Below, one piece after another: positions 29,397-38,782 of a stretch of 64,000 nt of DNA (position 1 is the first letter of the stretch; each line of letters begins with the position of its first letter). This DNA comes from Nisaea acidiphila (GTDB lineage: Bacteria; Pseudomonadota; Alphaproteobacteria; Thalassobaculales; Thalassobaculaceae). The position numbers and the translations under genes were made by a program. The DNA lies in the NCBI RefSeq assembly GCF_024662015.1, contig NZ_CP102480.1:1398501-1462500 (forward strand). Direction: 5' to 3'. Below the pieces are notes generated by a model that saw only the letters and a program-made list of their open reading frames with translations, did not search any database and was not told where the DNA came from.

Positions 29397-30983
29397 TCAG
29401 GCCGTCACCAGGTTCTCGTCACCGTAAGTGGTTCTGATATCGATCATCGTGGGGAGATTATCCACGAAGACGTCAACGAGGTTTGGATCGAAATGCTTCC
29501 CGCGCTGCTCGCGGATCAATTCCACCGCGTCTTCGACCTTCCATGCCTTCTTGTACACACGCTCCGACGTGAGAGCGTCGAATACGTCCACCAGTCCGAC
29601 GATCCGGCCTTCGATCGAGATCGCGTCCCCTTTGATATCGTTCGGATAGCCGCCGCCTTCCCATTTCTCATGGTGCTCAAGGGCAATTTTTGCGGCGAGC
29701 TGCAGGATCGGCATATCGGACGTCCGGAGCATCTCGTAGCCGATGACGGTATGCCGCTTCATGGCTTCCCACTCGTCCAACTCCAGCTTTCCGGGCTTGC
29801 ACAGGATGGCATCGGGGATACCGATCTTGCCGATATCGTGCAGCGGAGCGGCACGGAACAGGAGTTCAGAATCGGACGCGGAAAGTCCGATCTTGTCCGC
29901 GATCACACGCGAATATTGCGCGACACGCGAAACGTGCCTGCCAGTCTCTCCGGAACGCGTTTCGACCGCCTCGCCGAGGCGCAGAACGATTTCGCGTTGG
30001 GCGCGTTCCGTCTGGTCATGCAGGCGCAGATTCTCGAATGCCGTCAGAACCTGGCTGATAAAGACCTCGACAATCTGCGCGTCCGGCCCTTCCAGCGATT
30101 GAAGTTCCGGTAGGAAAAGAAGACTGGTCTGTCCTCCACGACCGACGATCCCGGCCAGCAATGCATCCTCGCTCCGGCAAGTATGAATCCCGGCTCCGCG
30201 GGTCGCCAGTTCCCGGACGAGCTTCTCATCTTCCGCGCCGAGAGCCATATCGGACAAACTCCGGGCATCCGCCACAGCACCATGACCGGCGATCACCTCG
30301 TAATCCTCGACCGACTTGCTGTTGTGTTCCGCCACGGCGAGGACCGCGGAGGCCCCGATTTTCTCTCCTGCCCCGCGATGCATGTTGGCGATGGACTCAA
30401 GATTCTCGAGGATGCCGTCTGCGAACCCGGCCAGCGAGGGCTGTTCGAAGAGCGCGGTCGAGGCTTGCAATACCTTCATCAGTCCGCGCCGGCTTTGCTC
30501 CATCGCCAGAAACTGCTGGTAGGACCGCAAACCGGCATAGGCGAGGGAAAAAAGCTTCTGCGCGCTGAGTTCGGTCTTTTCCTTATAGTCGCTGATATCG
30601 TAATCGGTGATGACACTCTGTTCCGGAGCATGCCCTGGCTGCCCGGTGCGAACGACCAAGCGGATCAGCTTGTTGTCCATGTCTTCGCGGATGTAACGGA
30701 TGAGGTCGAGACCTGCGTTCGGCGTTTCCATCACGACGTCTATGAGTGCCAGGCCCACATCCGGGTTATCCGCCAGGACCTGTTTCGCCTCGGCAGCAGA
30801 ATATGCGGACAAAAGCGACAAGGGACGCCCTTCGACCTCGACATCGCGCAAGACGAGTGACGTCGTCGCGGCAACATCGTGATCGTCATCGACGATAAGA
30901 ACCTTCCAGGGCTCGGCCGACGCGGCAGAGTCCTCGGGTTCGTCGACTAAGAAGTCGAGAATGTTCAGATCTTCGTTCGACAT
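29397..30983 (-). CDS. Response regulator with DUF3369 and HD-GYP c-di-GMP phosphodiesterase domains
   Basis: 528-residue regulator. The receiver domain (about 25-155) has acidic residues VDDDHD and phosphoacceptor Asp82 in LALIDVVME. A DUF3369 linker (about 170-330) follows, then an HD-GYP domain with PLHDIGKIGIPD and HHEKWEGGGYP. The last motif is GGGYP; the G-Y-P residues are kept, so hydrolysis of cyclic di-GMP is plausible. Output is thus probably motility/biofilm switching, not transcription. It is first in the operon with the multi-PAS kinase. Confidence 0.9.
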   Translation of the reverse strand: MSNEDLNILDFLVDEPEDSAASAEPWKVLIVDDDHDVAATTSLVLRDVEVEGRPLSLLSAYSAAEAKQVLADNPDVGLALIDVVMETPNAGLDLIRYIREDMDNKLIRLVVRTGQPGHAPEQSVITDYDISDYKEKTELSAQKLFSLAYAGLRSYQQFLAMEQSRRGLMKVLQASTALFEQPSLAGFADGILENLESIANMHRGAGEKIGASAVLAVAEHNSKSVEDYEVIAGHGAVADARSLSDMALGAEDEKLVRELATRGAGIHTCRSEDALLAGIVGRGGQTSLLFLPELQSLEGPDAQIVEVFISQVLTAFENLRLHDQTERAQREIVLRLGEAVETRSGETGRHVSRVAQYSRVIADKIGLSASDSELLFRAAPLHDIGKIGIPDAILCKPGKLELDEWEAMKRHTVIGYEMLRTSDMPILQLAAKIALEHHEKWEGGGYPNDIKGDAISIEGRIVGLVDVFDALTSERVYKKAWKVEDAVELIREQRGKHFDPNLVDVFVDNLPTMIDIRTTYGDENLVTA

Positions 30984-31099
30984 GCCGATTCCAGGCAGAC
31001 TGTCGCCGCCGGCTACTTTCCCCTAATAATCTCATGCCCGGATTTTTAGGCCGAAGCAATCTTTCCCTAAATCCGTACCTGCAAAAACTGAATTAACGA

Positions 31100-33481
31100 T
31101 TAACAGCGCATGCAGGCCGAACCGGAACAGAAGTCCGACCAGACCTCCGCCAGCTTACTCTCGACATTGCGGGTATACCGCGCCTGATCGCAAAGCGCCG
31201 AGGAGGCGACGGCGGCGCGTAACGACTGCCGGATGCGCGCCAACCGCCCCGCATCCGCTGCCAATGCGCGCGCAAGACCGACGAAATCCGCCCGGCTCTC
31301 CACCGCCCAGTTCGGAAAACCGGCGTTGCTGAGATGGCTGAGGGAATGACGTCCCGCAAAATGATCCTGGGTCGCCAGCGTCACCACCGGCACTCCCATC
31401 CACAAAGCCTCGCAGGTCGTAAGGCCGCCGGAATAGGGCAATGTGTCGAGTGCGATATCCACCTCGCCGTACCCGCCGAGAAATTCCTCATGGAAGCGGT
31501 TGGTTTCGAATGACAAGCGCTCCGGCGCGATCCCTTCCTTGCCCATGACGGCCCGAATGCCTGCCTGCACTCCAGGATCGTCAAAACCGCGATAGGACAG
31601 CAGAAGGCGGGAAGCAGGCACCGCTTCCATGACCGCACTCCAGAGTCCCAGCGTGTCGTCCGTCAGCTTGGCGGGATTATTGAAGCAGCCAAAGGTTACG
31701 TATCCGTTGTTCAGCACTGGCGCTGGCGCGACGGCCGGAGCGGTCGGCGACGGGTAGAAGCAGATGTAATCGTCCGGCAGGACCAGCCATTTCTCGGTAT
31801 AGAATTTCTCCGTGCCGGGCACCGTCTGGTACCGGTCCGTCACGAGGTAGTCCATCGTCGAGAGCCCGGTCGTTCCGACATACCCCATCCACGTCATTTG
31901 GAGGGGGGCGGCCCGGCGGGCAAAAAGGCGCATCCGGTTGCCGGCGGAGTGCCCGGCGAGATCGAAGAGGATATCGACCCGATCCTCCATGATGCGCTGG
32001 CGCAACTCTGTATCGGGAATGCGGCCGCTATCCAGCCAGACGTCGGTATTCCGGCGCAGCTCCTCAGTGAAATAATCGCCCTCGGCAAGATCTGAATAGA
32101 TCGTGACCCGAAACCGCTCCCGGTCGAGATGCTTCAGAACCGGGAGCAGGAAGAAGCCGACGGGATGGCGCTTCATATCCGGCGAAAGAAATCCGAGGTG
32201 AATCTCCCGGCCCTCGGATAGGTCGACCTCATAAGAGAGAGGTTCTTCCTCGGGAGCCATGTGTTCGGCCCAGCTGCGATGGCGCCGGTAGAGAGATTCA
32301 GCGGTCACGCCGGTTTCGTAATTATGTCCCATGACGAGGCCGGACTGCACATTTCCAGCCTCCGGATAAGCGACGGCCGCCCATCTGAGGCACCGTTCGG
32401 CCGCAGCGTGTTGGCGCGACTGCCGATGACCGTTGGCGAGGCCGATGAACATGTCATGATTTACCCCACCGACGATCATTGCAACGCGTGCCGCCTGAAC
32501 CGCCAGGGTGTAAGCCCCCTGCTCCGAGAGATATTTCGTGAAGTTGACATGCGTCTCCGAACGCGCCGGATCGATACGGCGCAATTTCCGGTAACCGTCC
32601 AGTATCCGGTCGCGGGACATCCCCATTTCCGCGCGCAGCACGAGCAGATTACCCAGCGCTGTCTGATTGCTGGGATCGAGTAACAACGATCGCTGGAAGC
32701 AGAGGTCCGCAGACGCTTTCCGGTCGGCACTATGCAGACCGTTGCCGAATGACAGCCAAGCGTCAGGGCTGGAGCGGTCGAGCACCGTCGCGCGTTTGAA
32801 ATTCCTGAGACGCTCGTCGATTTCCCGAACGCCGGAGGACGCATTCGCAAGTCGGGTGTAGCTCCCACCGTCCGCCGGACCGAGCAGCAGGCTGCGCAAG
32901 AGATCCCCGGCGGCGTTCGCATTTTCCCCTTCAGCGATCTTAACGAGGGCGAAACGCTTCCAGGCTGTGTCGTCCAGCGGGTTCAGGCAGGTGACGCGGG
33001 CGAGCATGTCCCTGCCCGCCGCCCTGTCCCGGGGCACGGTGAGTTCCGCCAGATGCCGTAGCTGGGCCGGGTTTCCCGGCTCCGCAAGGACGCATTTGCG
33101 GACCAAACTGCGGGCTTTCTCCGGCAGACGGACGCGGATCAGGTTTGCCCAGTCGTTCATGGCCGAAAGATTGCCTGGATCGCACTCGACCGCCGCCGCG
33201 TAATTCTCTTCCGCCACCGAGAGATTTCCCGAAGACGCTTCCGCAAACGCCAGCATCTGATGAAAGGAGCTCTTGCGCGGTTCGAGTGCAAGCGCCCGGC
33301 GCAATTGAAGCGCTCCGGTAACGGGATCTCCCGACGCCGTGGCGGCATCCCCGGCCAGCGACAGCACAAGGGCGATCGGCGGGTGCACGGCAAGTACCGT
33401 GCGATAGAGCCGGACAGCCTCTGCCAGGTGACCCGCCTGATGCCGCTGGAAGCCGTCATTCACTAGCGCCTGCAAGTCCAA
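31100..33481 (-). CDS. TPR / SPINDLY-type O-GlcNAc transferase-like protein, copy 1
   Basis: 793-residue protein. The N-terminal half (about 1-380) is TPR-like repeats. The C-terminal half is a GT41-type glycosyltransferase with LGFLSPDMKRHPVGFF, DILFDLAGHSAGNRM, MTWMGYVGTTGL, FNNPAKLTDDTL and PYSGGLTTCEALWMGVPVVTL. Bacterial members add sugars to proteins such as flagellin or adhesins. The TTG start follows GGGAGC. A close paralogue lies at 35739-38099 on the same strand, with an acyl-CoA synthetase on the other strand between them. The substrate protein is not in the window. Confidence 0.87.
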   Translation of the reverse strand: MDLQALVNDGFQRHQAGHLAEAVRLYRTVLAVHPPIALVLSLAGDAATASGDPVTGALQLRRALALEPRKSSFHQMLAFAEASSGNLSVAEENYAAAVECDPGNLSAMNDWANLIRVRLPEKARSLVRKCVLAEPGNPAQLRHLAELTVPRDRAAGRDMLARVTCLNPLDDTAWKRFALVKIAEGENANAAGDLLRSLLLGPADGGSYTRLANASSGVREIDERLRNFKRATVLDRSSPDAWLSFGNGLHSADRKASADLCFQRSLLLDPSNQTALGNLLVLRAEMGMSRDRILDGYRKLRRIDPARSETHVNFTKYLSEQGAYTLAVQAARVAMIVGGVNHDMFIGLANGHRQSRQHAAAERCLRWAAVAYPEAGNVQSGLVMGHNYETGVTAESLYRRHRSWAEHMAPEEEPLSYEVDLSEGREIHLGFLSPDMKRHPVGFFLLPVLKHLDRERFRVTIYSDLAEGDYFTEELRRNTDVWLDSGRIPDTELRQRIMEDRVDILFDLAGHSAGNRMRLFARRAAPLQMTWMGYVGTTGLSTMDYLVTDRYQTVPGTEKFYTEKWLVLPDDYICFYPSPTAPAVAPAPVLNNGYVTFGCFNNPAKLTDDTLGLWSAVMEAVPASRLLLSYRGFDDPGVQAGIRAVMGKEGIAPERLSFETNRFHEEFLGGYGEVDIALDTLPYSGGLTTCEALWMGVPVVTLATQDHFAGRHSLSHLSNAGFPNWAVESRADFVGLARALAADAGRLARIRQSLRAAVASSALCDQARYTRNVESKLAEVWSDFCSGSACMRC

Positions 33482-33651
33482 GCCCGATTGCTCCCTTCAG
33501 CTCCGCTCTACGTTTCTAACGTGCCTGAGGCAAGTTAGCAGAAGGTTTTTGCCTTGTGGGAGCACGACTTGTCAGAACTCGCGCGGACGGGGCATCATCG
33601 CTCCCAGCAATTTATCCCTCCGGTTCCCGGTTCCGTCGGATTACCAATTTC

Positions 33652-35742
33652 ATGCCAGCCTCCCTCCTCCAAGCCCTCGTCTCCCCGGCCACCATCGCCC
33701 TCGTCGGCGCCTCGAACACAGAAAGCAAGCTGACGGCACGCCCGATGCGTTTTCTGCGCCGCCACGGCTTCGAAGGCCGGATCTATCCGGTGAACCCGGC
33801 CCGCGACACGGTACTTGGCGAGAAGGCCTGGCCGTCCGTCAAAGCCGTTCCTGAACCTGTGGATTTCGCCTATATCCTGCTCGACGCGGATCCCGCCATA
33901 GAGGCGCTTAAGGACTGTGCCGCTGCCGGTGTGCGGATCGTCGCCATACTGGCCGACGGCTTCGCGGAAGCCGGTGAGGAAGGCGCGCGCCGGCAGGCCG
34001 AGGTCCAGCGCATCGCCGAAGAAACCGGCATGCTCGTCATCGGCCCCAACTCGATGGGCGTTGTCCATACCGCTTCCGGCTTCGCGGCAACCACCAACGC
34101 GGCCTTCGGCGCCGAAACCATCGGCCGCGGTCGGCTTGCCGTGATCTCGCAGAGCGGCAGTGTGATCGGAACCCTGCTCAGCCGCGGAGCCGCCCGCGAC
34201 ATTGCCTTTTCGACATTCGTTTCCGTCGGGAACGAGGCTGCCGCGGGGATTGGCGAGGTTGGCGAAATCCTCGTCGATCACGACGGAACGGACGGTTTCC
34301 TGCTGTTCATGGAAACAATCCGGAACCGTGCGGCACTGGCCCGCTTCGCCGCCAAGGCGCATGCGGCCGGAAAACCCGTGGTCGCCTATATGATCGGGAA
34401 ATCCGAGGAGGGGCAGGCACTTTCCGTCTCTCATACCGGCGCTCTCACTGGATCGGCGGCAGCCGTGGATGCGCTGCTGCGCAGTCTCGGGATCCGTAAG
34501 GCAGAGCAACTCGAGACCCTTCTGGAAGCGCCGGGTGCCTTGGCGAAGGCCCGTCTGCAACCGGGCCGACCGAAGACCGCGACCGTGATCGCGACCACCG
34601 GCGGCGGCGGCGCCATGGTCGTCGACCAATTGAGCGCCCGTGGCGTCGAAATCGCCGGCGCAAGCACTTCCACGAAAGCGCATTTCGCAAAGCAAGGCAT
34701 TCCGAGCGGCCACGGCAAGCTGGTCGACGTCACGCTGGCGGGAGCCCGCTACGAGATCATGAAGGAAGCGGTCTCGACCCTGATCCGCGACCCGGAGACC
34801 GGCGTGCTGATCGTCGCCATCGGCTCATCGGCGCAATTCGATCCGGAACTGGCGGTGAAACCGATCGTCGACGCGGTCTCCGAGGCGTCGGATGACGCGG
34901 CGCCGGTGCTCGCCTTCCCCCTTCCGCATGCTCCGGACAGCATGCGGCTGCTGGAAGCCGGCGGCGTCCCGACCTTCCGTACCGTGGAGAGCTGCGCCGA
35001 GACCGTGGCGATGCTGATGACCGGGGCGGCCCAGTCTGTTGCACCCGCAATGCCCCTTCCCGCCGCCGCCACCGCTCTGATCGACGCTCTGCCGTCCGGC
35101 ACCGCGGATGAAGTCAGCTCCGCAGCCATATTCCAGACCATGGGCCTCACCGGCCCGGGCCAGACCGTGCTCGCACCGTCGGAGGGCGTTCCGGAAGAAC
35201 TGCCCGTCTCCTTCCCGGTCGTCGCCAAACTGGTCTCGCCGGACCTGCCGCACAAGACCGATGCCGGTGCAATCAAGGTCGGGATCAAGGACCGGGCGGA
35301 ACTGATCGACGCCATCATGGAAATGCGCGGGTCCGCCGAGCGATACCATCCGGGTTTCCGGCTGGCCGGCATCCTCGTGCAAGAGCTGGTCAGCGGCCTC
35401 GGAGAAGCCCTGATCGGCCTCTCCCGCGATCCAGTGGCAGGACCGGTCGTGACCGTCGCGATGGGTGGCGTGATGACTGAAATCTACCGCGACAGCGCCG
35501 TCCGCCCGGCACCGGTCAGCGTCGACGGCGCCCGCGAGATGATTCGCGAGGTGAAGGGGTTCGAGCTGCTGCGCGGTTTCCGGGGGCGGCCGGAAGGCGA
35601 TCTGGAAGCCCTCGCGGAAACGGTCAGCACCCTTTCCCGGCTAGCCGCGGATTCGCGGATCGAGGAAGCCGAGGCCAATCCTGTACTGATTATGGAAAAG
35701 GGCGTCGGCGTCGTCATGCTGGACGCGCTGATCCGGACCTAG
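33652..35742 (+). CDS. ADP-forming acetate/acyl-CoA synthetase family protein
   Basis: 696-residue fused enzyme. The N-terminal CoA-binding domain has ATIALVGASN, the succinyl-CoA-ligase-like middle has SQSGSVIGTLLSRG and the active-site His region SVSHTGALTGSAAAV, and the C-terminal half is an ATP-grasp domain (FPVVAKLVSPDLPHKTDAGAIKVG). It makes acyl-CoA from an acid, CoA and ATP, or runs in reverse; the acid is not determinable. ATG 33652 begins the conserved sequence. It sits between two OGT-like paralogues on the opposite strand, and its stop shares CTAG with copy 2. Confidence 0.88.
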   Translation: MPASLLQALVSPATIALVGASNTESKLTARPMRFLRRHGFEGRIYPVNPARDTVLGEKAWPSVKAVPEPVDFAYILLDADPAIEALKDCAAAGVRIVAILADGFAEAGEEGARRQAEVQRIAEETGMLVIGPNSMGVVHTASGFAATTNAAFGAETIGRGRLAVISQSGSVIGTLLSRGAARDIAFSTFVSVGNEAAAGIGEVGEILVDHDGTDGFLLFMETIRNRAALARFAAKAHAAGKPVVAYMIGKSEEGQALSVSHTGALTGSAAAVDALLRSLGIRKAEQLETLLEAPGALAKARLQPGRPKTATVIATTGGGGAMVVDQLSARGVEIAGASTSTKAHFAKQGIPSGHGKLVDVTLAGARYEIMKEAVSTLIRDPETGVLIVAIGSSAQFDPELAVKPIVDAVSEASDDAAPVLAFPLPHAPDSMRLLEAGGVPTFRTVESCAETVAMLMTGAAQSVAPAMPLPAAATALIDALPSGTADEVSSAAIFQTMGLTGPGQTVLAPSEGVPEELPVSFPVVAKLVSPDLPHKTDAGAIKVGIKDRAELIDAIMEMRGSAERYHPGFRLAGILVQELVSGLGEALIGLSRDPVAGPVVTVAMGGVMTEIYRDSAVRPAPVSVDGAREMIREVKGFELLRGFRGRPEGDLEALAETVSTLSRLAADSRIEEAEANPVLIMEKGVGVVMLDALIRT

Positions 35743-38099
35743 TCCGCTGCACAATATCGTTGCCAAGCCATTCTAAGCGCCGCTGCGACCGCGTCGGCAT
35801 AATGCGTCCGGTCGCAGAGCGGCGAATCCGCAACTCTCTGCCGGAGAGTTGCGCGAAGATCCGCCAGACGCCCAGGATCAGAGCCGAGACCGCAAGCGAC
35901 CTTGAAGAAGGCCTCATCGCTATCCGCCACCCACTCCGGAAACCCGGCATTGGTCAAATGACTGACGGAATGCCGCCCGGCGAAATGGTCCGCCGTCGAG
36001 AGCGTGACCACAGGCACTCCCATCCAGAGCGCCTCGCAGGTCGTCAGGCCGCCGGAATACGGCAATGTATCGAGCGCGATGTCGACCTCCCCATATCCCG
36101 CGAGGAACGCCTCGTGAGAGGCAAAAACAGAGAAGCGAATTCGCTCCGGCTCAATCTTCCTGGCCGACAGAAACTCCCTGATCTCCCGCTGCAATCCGGG
36201 ATCGTTGAATCCGCGATAGGCAAGCAGCAGCTCCGAGCCGGGGATTTGCTCGAGGACCCGCCCCCAGAGATCCAGGCTCCGGTCAGACAGTTTGGCCGGA
36301 TTGTTGAAACTCCCGAAGGTGACGAAACCGTTCCTACCCGCCGGACTTGGCGCCACCTCGGGCGCCTCGGGCACCGGCTCGAAGCAAATGTAGTCGTCCG
36401 GCAGGACCAGCCATCGCTCGCCGTACCAATCCTCGGTGCCCGGTCTTGTCTGAAAACGGTCGGTGACAAGGTAGTCCATCGTCCGGAGACCGGTCGTGCC
36501 GACATACCCCATCCAGGTCATCTGCAATGGCGCCGCGCGCATCGCGAACATTTCCATGCGATTGCCCGAGCTATGCCCGGCGAGATCGAACAGGATGTCG
36601 ATGCGGTCATCGAGGATCCTCTGCCGCAACGGTTCGTGCCCGAGCCCTGCCGTATCGCGCCAATGGTCGGCGCGGGTACGGAAATCCGAGGTCAGATCGT
36701 CCCCCTCGCCGCAATCGGAATAGAGAAAGAGCTCGAAGCCTGCCCGGTCGAGTTGGCCGAGCAGCGGCTTCATGAAGTATCCGACCGGATGCCGCCTCAG
36801 ATCCGGTGAAAGGAACCCCAGCCGCAACTGTCGGTCCGGCCTCTTGTCGACATCGTACCCGAGGGGACGCTCGGAAGCCGCCCAGCGCTCTGCCCAGTCC
36901 CGGTGCGCGCGATAGAGCTGCTCTGCAGTCACGCCTGCGCTGTAGCTCAAATCCATAAGGCGCGTCGATTTCAGGGCCGCATTCTCGGGAAAGAGCAGTT
37001 CGCTGCGCCGGACCTGACGCATCGCCGCTTCAATCCTGCGGGTCTGCCGATAGATCCCGGCGAGCGCCGCCATCGAGGCACGTTCGAACCGCCCGGAAAC
37101 AAGGCTGCGGCGAACATAACGCTCAGCCTCGCTGTTTTCACCGCGATCCATATGGAGTTTCGCGATATTTGCGAGTGTGCGCTCGCGCAGAGGGGCAAGA
37201 GCGAGCAGTCGGCGGTATCCTCGCCTCACCGCATCGGCGGGTGTATTGCGCTCGGTCAGAATTACGAGACGGTTCGCATATGCATCGGCGTGCCCTGGCT
37301 CCAGAACAGCGACCCGGCGATACGCGCGTTCGCCCCTCTCGGGCGACTCTCCTCGATAGCAGGCGTTCGCGAGCCCGAACCAAGCGGTAAGATCCGCCGG
37401 CGCAAGCATCGAAGCACGCCTAAATCGCGGGACGGCAGCAAGTATCTCGGAGGTCGACGTCGCGAGCCAGCGATACGCCTCAGAGTCTTCGGGAGCGACG
37501 AGGGCGGCGTGGCGGAATGCATTCTCGGCATTCGCCTCATTCCCTTTGGCCGCCAACCCGACCAGACCGAGCCCGCGCCATGCCGGCGCATCTCCCGGCG
37601 CAATGCGCAGAGCGACCCGGTAACTCCTGCTGCTACGCTCCGGATTTGACGCCGCGTCCGCCTCTCCGAAACGGCGCCATGCCTCACCGAGATGGGGGAC
37701 GAGCAGAACGAGCCGGCGCAGAACCGCAGATGCCGCCGCCGGATCGCGGGCGCGCGCAACACTGGCCCAGTCGCTCAGAATATCTAGATTGCCGGGCTCC
37801 GCGCGGAATGCCCCTGCATAGGCGCGCTCCGCATTGCTGAGATCGCCGGCCATCGTAGAGGCATAGGCCAGCAACTTATGAAACACGCCCTTACCCGGCT
37901 CGACCGCGACCGCGCGCCGGGCGACCCGCGCGCCATCTCCGGGCGCGCCGCCATGTACCATCGCCTCCGCCGCGAGCGAGAGAATCGATGTCATGGACGG
38001 GCGAATGAGCAATACGCGTCGGTACAGTACGAGCGCTTCGGCGAACCGGCCGCTGCGATGCAGCGCCGCGGCGTCATTCACCATTGCCTGCAGATCCAC
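35739..38099 (-). CDS. TPR / SPINDLY-type O-GlcNAc transferase-like protein, copy 2
   Basis: 786-residue paralogue of the gene at 31100-33481. It begins MDLQAMVNDAAALHRSGR (copy 1 MDLQALVND) and shares long identical runs in the glycosyltransferase half: MTWMGYVGTTGL, FNNPAKL, PYSGGLTTCEALWMGVPVVTL. The TPR half has diverged more, so the two may use one chemistry on different targets. GTG 38099 has GGAGGGG upstream. All motifs seen in copy 1 are retained, so both look functional. Confidence 0.87.
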   Translation of the reverse strand: MDLQAMVNDAAALHRSGRFAEALVLYRRVLLIRPSMTSILSLAAEAMVHGGAPGDGARVARRAVAVEPGKGVFHKLLAYASTMAGDLSNAERAYAGAFRAEPGNLDILSDWASVARARDPAAASAVLRRLVLLVPHLGEAWRRFGEADAASNPERSSRSYRVALRIAPGDAPAWRGLGLVGLAAKGNEANAENAFRHAALVAPEDSEAYRWLATSTSEILAAVPRFRRASMLAPADLTAWFGLANACYRGESPERGERAYRRVAVLEPGHADAYANRLVILTERNTPADAVRRGYRRLLALAPLRERTLANIAKLHMDRGENSEAERYVRRSLVSGRFERASMAALAGIYRQTRRIEAAMRQVRRSELLFPENAALKSTRLMDLSYSAGVTAEQLYRAHRDWAERWAASERPLGYDVDKRPDRQLRLGFLSPDLRRHPVGYFMKPLLGQLDRAGFELFLYSDCGEGDDLTSDFRTRADHWRDTAGLGHEPLRQRILDDRIDILFDLAGHSSGNRMEMFAMRAAPLQMTWMGYVGTTGLRTMDYLVTDRFQTRPGTEDWYGERWLVLPDDYICFEPVPEAPEVAPSPAGRNGFVTFGSFNNPAKLSDRSLDLWGRVLEQIPGSELLLAYRGFNDPGLQREIREFLSARKIEPERIRFSVFASHEAFLAGYGEVDIALDTLPYSGGLTTCEALWMGVPVVTLSTADHFAGRHSVSHLTNAGFPEWVADSDEAFFKVACGLGSDPGRLADLRATLRQRVADSPLCDRTHYADAVAAALRMAWQRYCAAD

Positions 38100-38237
38100 G
38101 CTCTCGCCCCTCCTCCACGCTTTGGCCGGAACCCCGAGACCAGTCTAATACTTTCTCGGAAGGGTCAGATTCAAAGCATTAAGTGCGCACGAGCGCATGG
38201 CCGACGAAGGCAGACCGATGAATTCGAGGAGAGAAAC

Positions 38238-38312
<75 letters not shown>

Positions 38313-38365
38313 GTTTTTCGGCAAAAAGCCGGGCGGCGAGGGAGGCCCCTCGCGAAGCGCGGCGG

Positions 38366-38394
38366 AACATGCCACAGGCACTTGAGAGGTGCAA
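38366..38394 (-). promoter_or_regulatory. Possible tRNA-Thr promoter
   Basis: On the minus strand TTGCAC, 17 bases, CATGTT. The -10 lies about 55 bases before the tRNA. The match to sigma-70 hexamers is partial. Confidence 0.35.
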
Positions 38395-38443
38395 GCACGT
38401 TTCTTGGCTGGAATTGCGCGCCGTCCGTGGGCACTCTCAGGCC

Positions 38444-38620
38444 ATGGCCAAATCCCCGAAAGAGCCGGAGTCCGGCGCCCCGAAGAGCGAGGCGGAGCTG
38501 CGTGCGGAACGCCGCGCGGCGGCCCTGCGCGCCAATCTGCATCGCCGCAAGGCCCAGACGCGCCAGCGGGCCGACGGACCCGCAGACACGCGGGGCGAGA
38601 GCGGCTCCGGCGATTCGTGA
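38444..38620 (+). CDS. Small conserved-type basic hypothetical protein upstream of murA
   Basis: 58-residue, highly charged protein (MAKSPKEPESGAPKSEAELR, then AERRAAALRANLHRRKAQTR). It has no membrane segment and an Arg/Ala-rich helical centre with disordered ends. Similar short ORFs precede murA in many alphaproteobacteria, in my recollection; the function is unknown. The Arg-rich helix would suit nucleic-acid or ribosome contact, but this is only a guess. Confidence 0.7.
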   Translation: MAKSPKEPESGAPKSEAELRAERRAAALRANLHRRKAQTRQRADGPADTRGESGSGDS

Positions 38621-38782
38621 CGCGCCTTGTCCGCGCCGCCTGGCACGGAACGTCAAAAACCTGCCCCATTCTATGGGAATTCTCGAAAGCGGCGGGGTTG
38701 AGAGACCGCGCCACGATAAAGTAAAACGGTGCGGGGCCGGTGCTTGCGAGGGACCGCCTCCCTTTTGAGAATGGGGACATTC

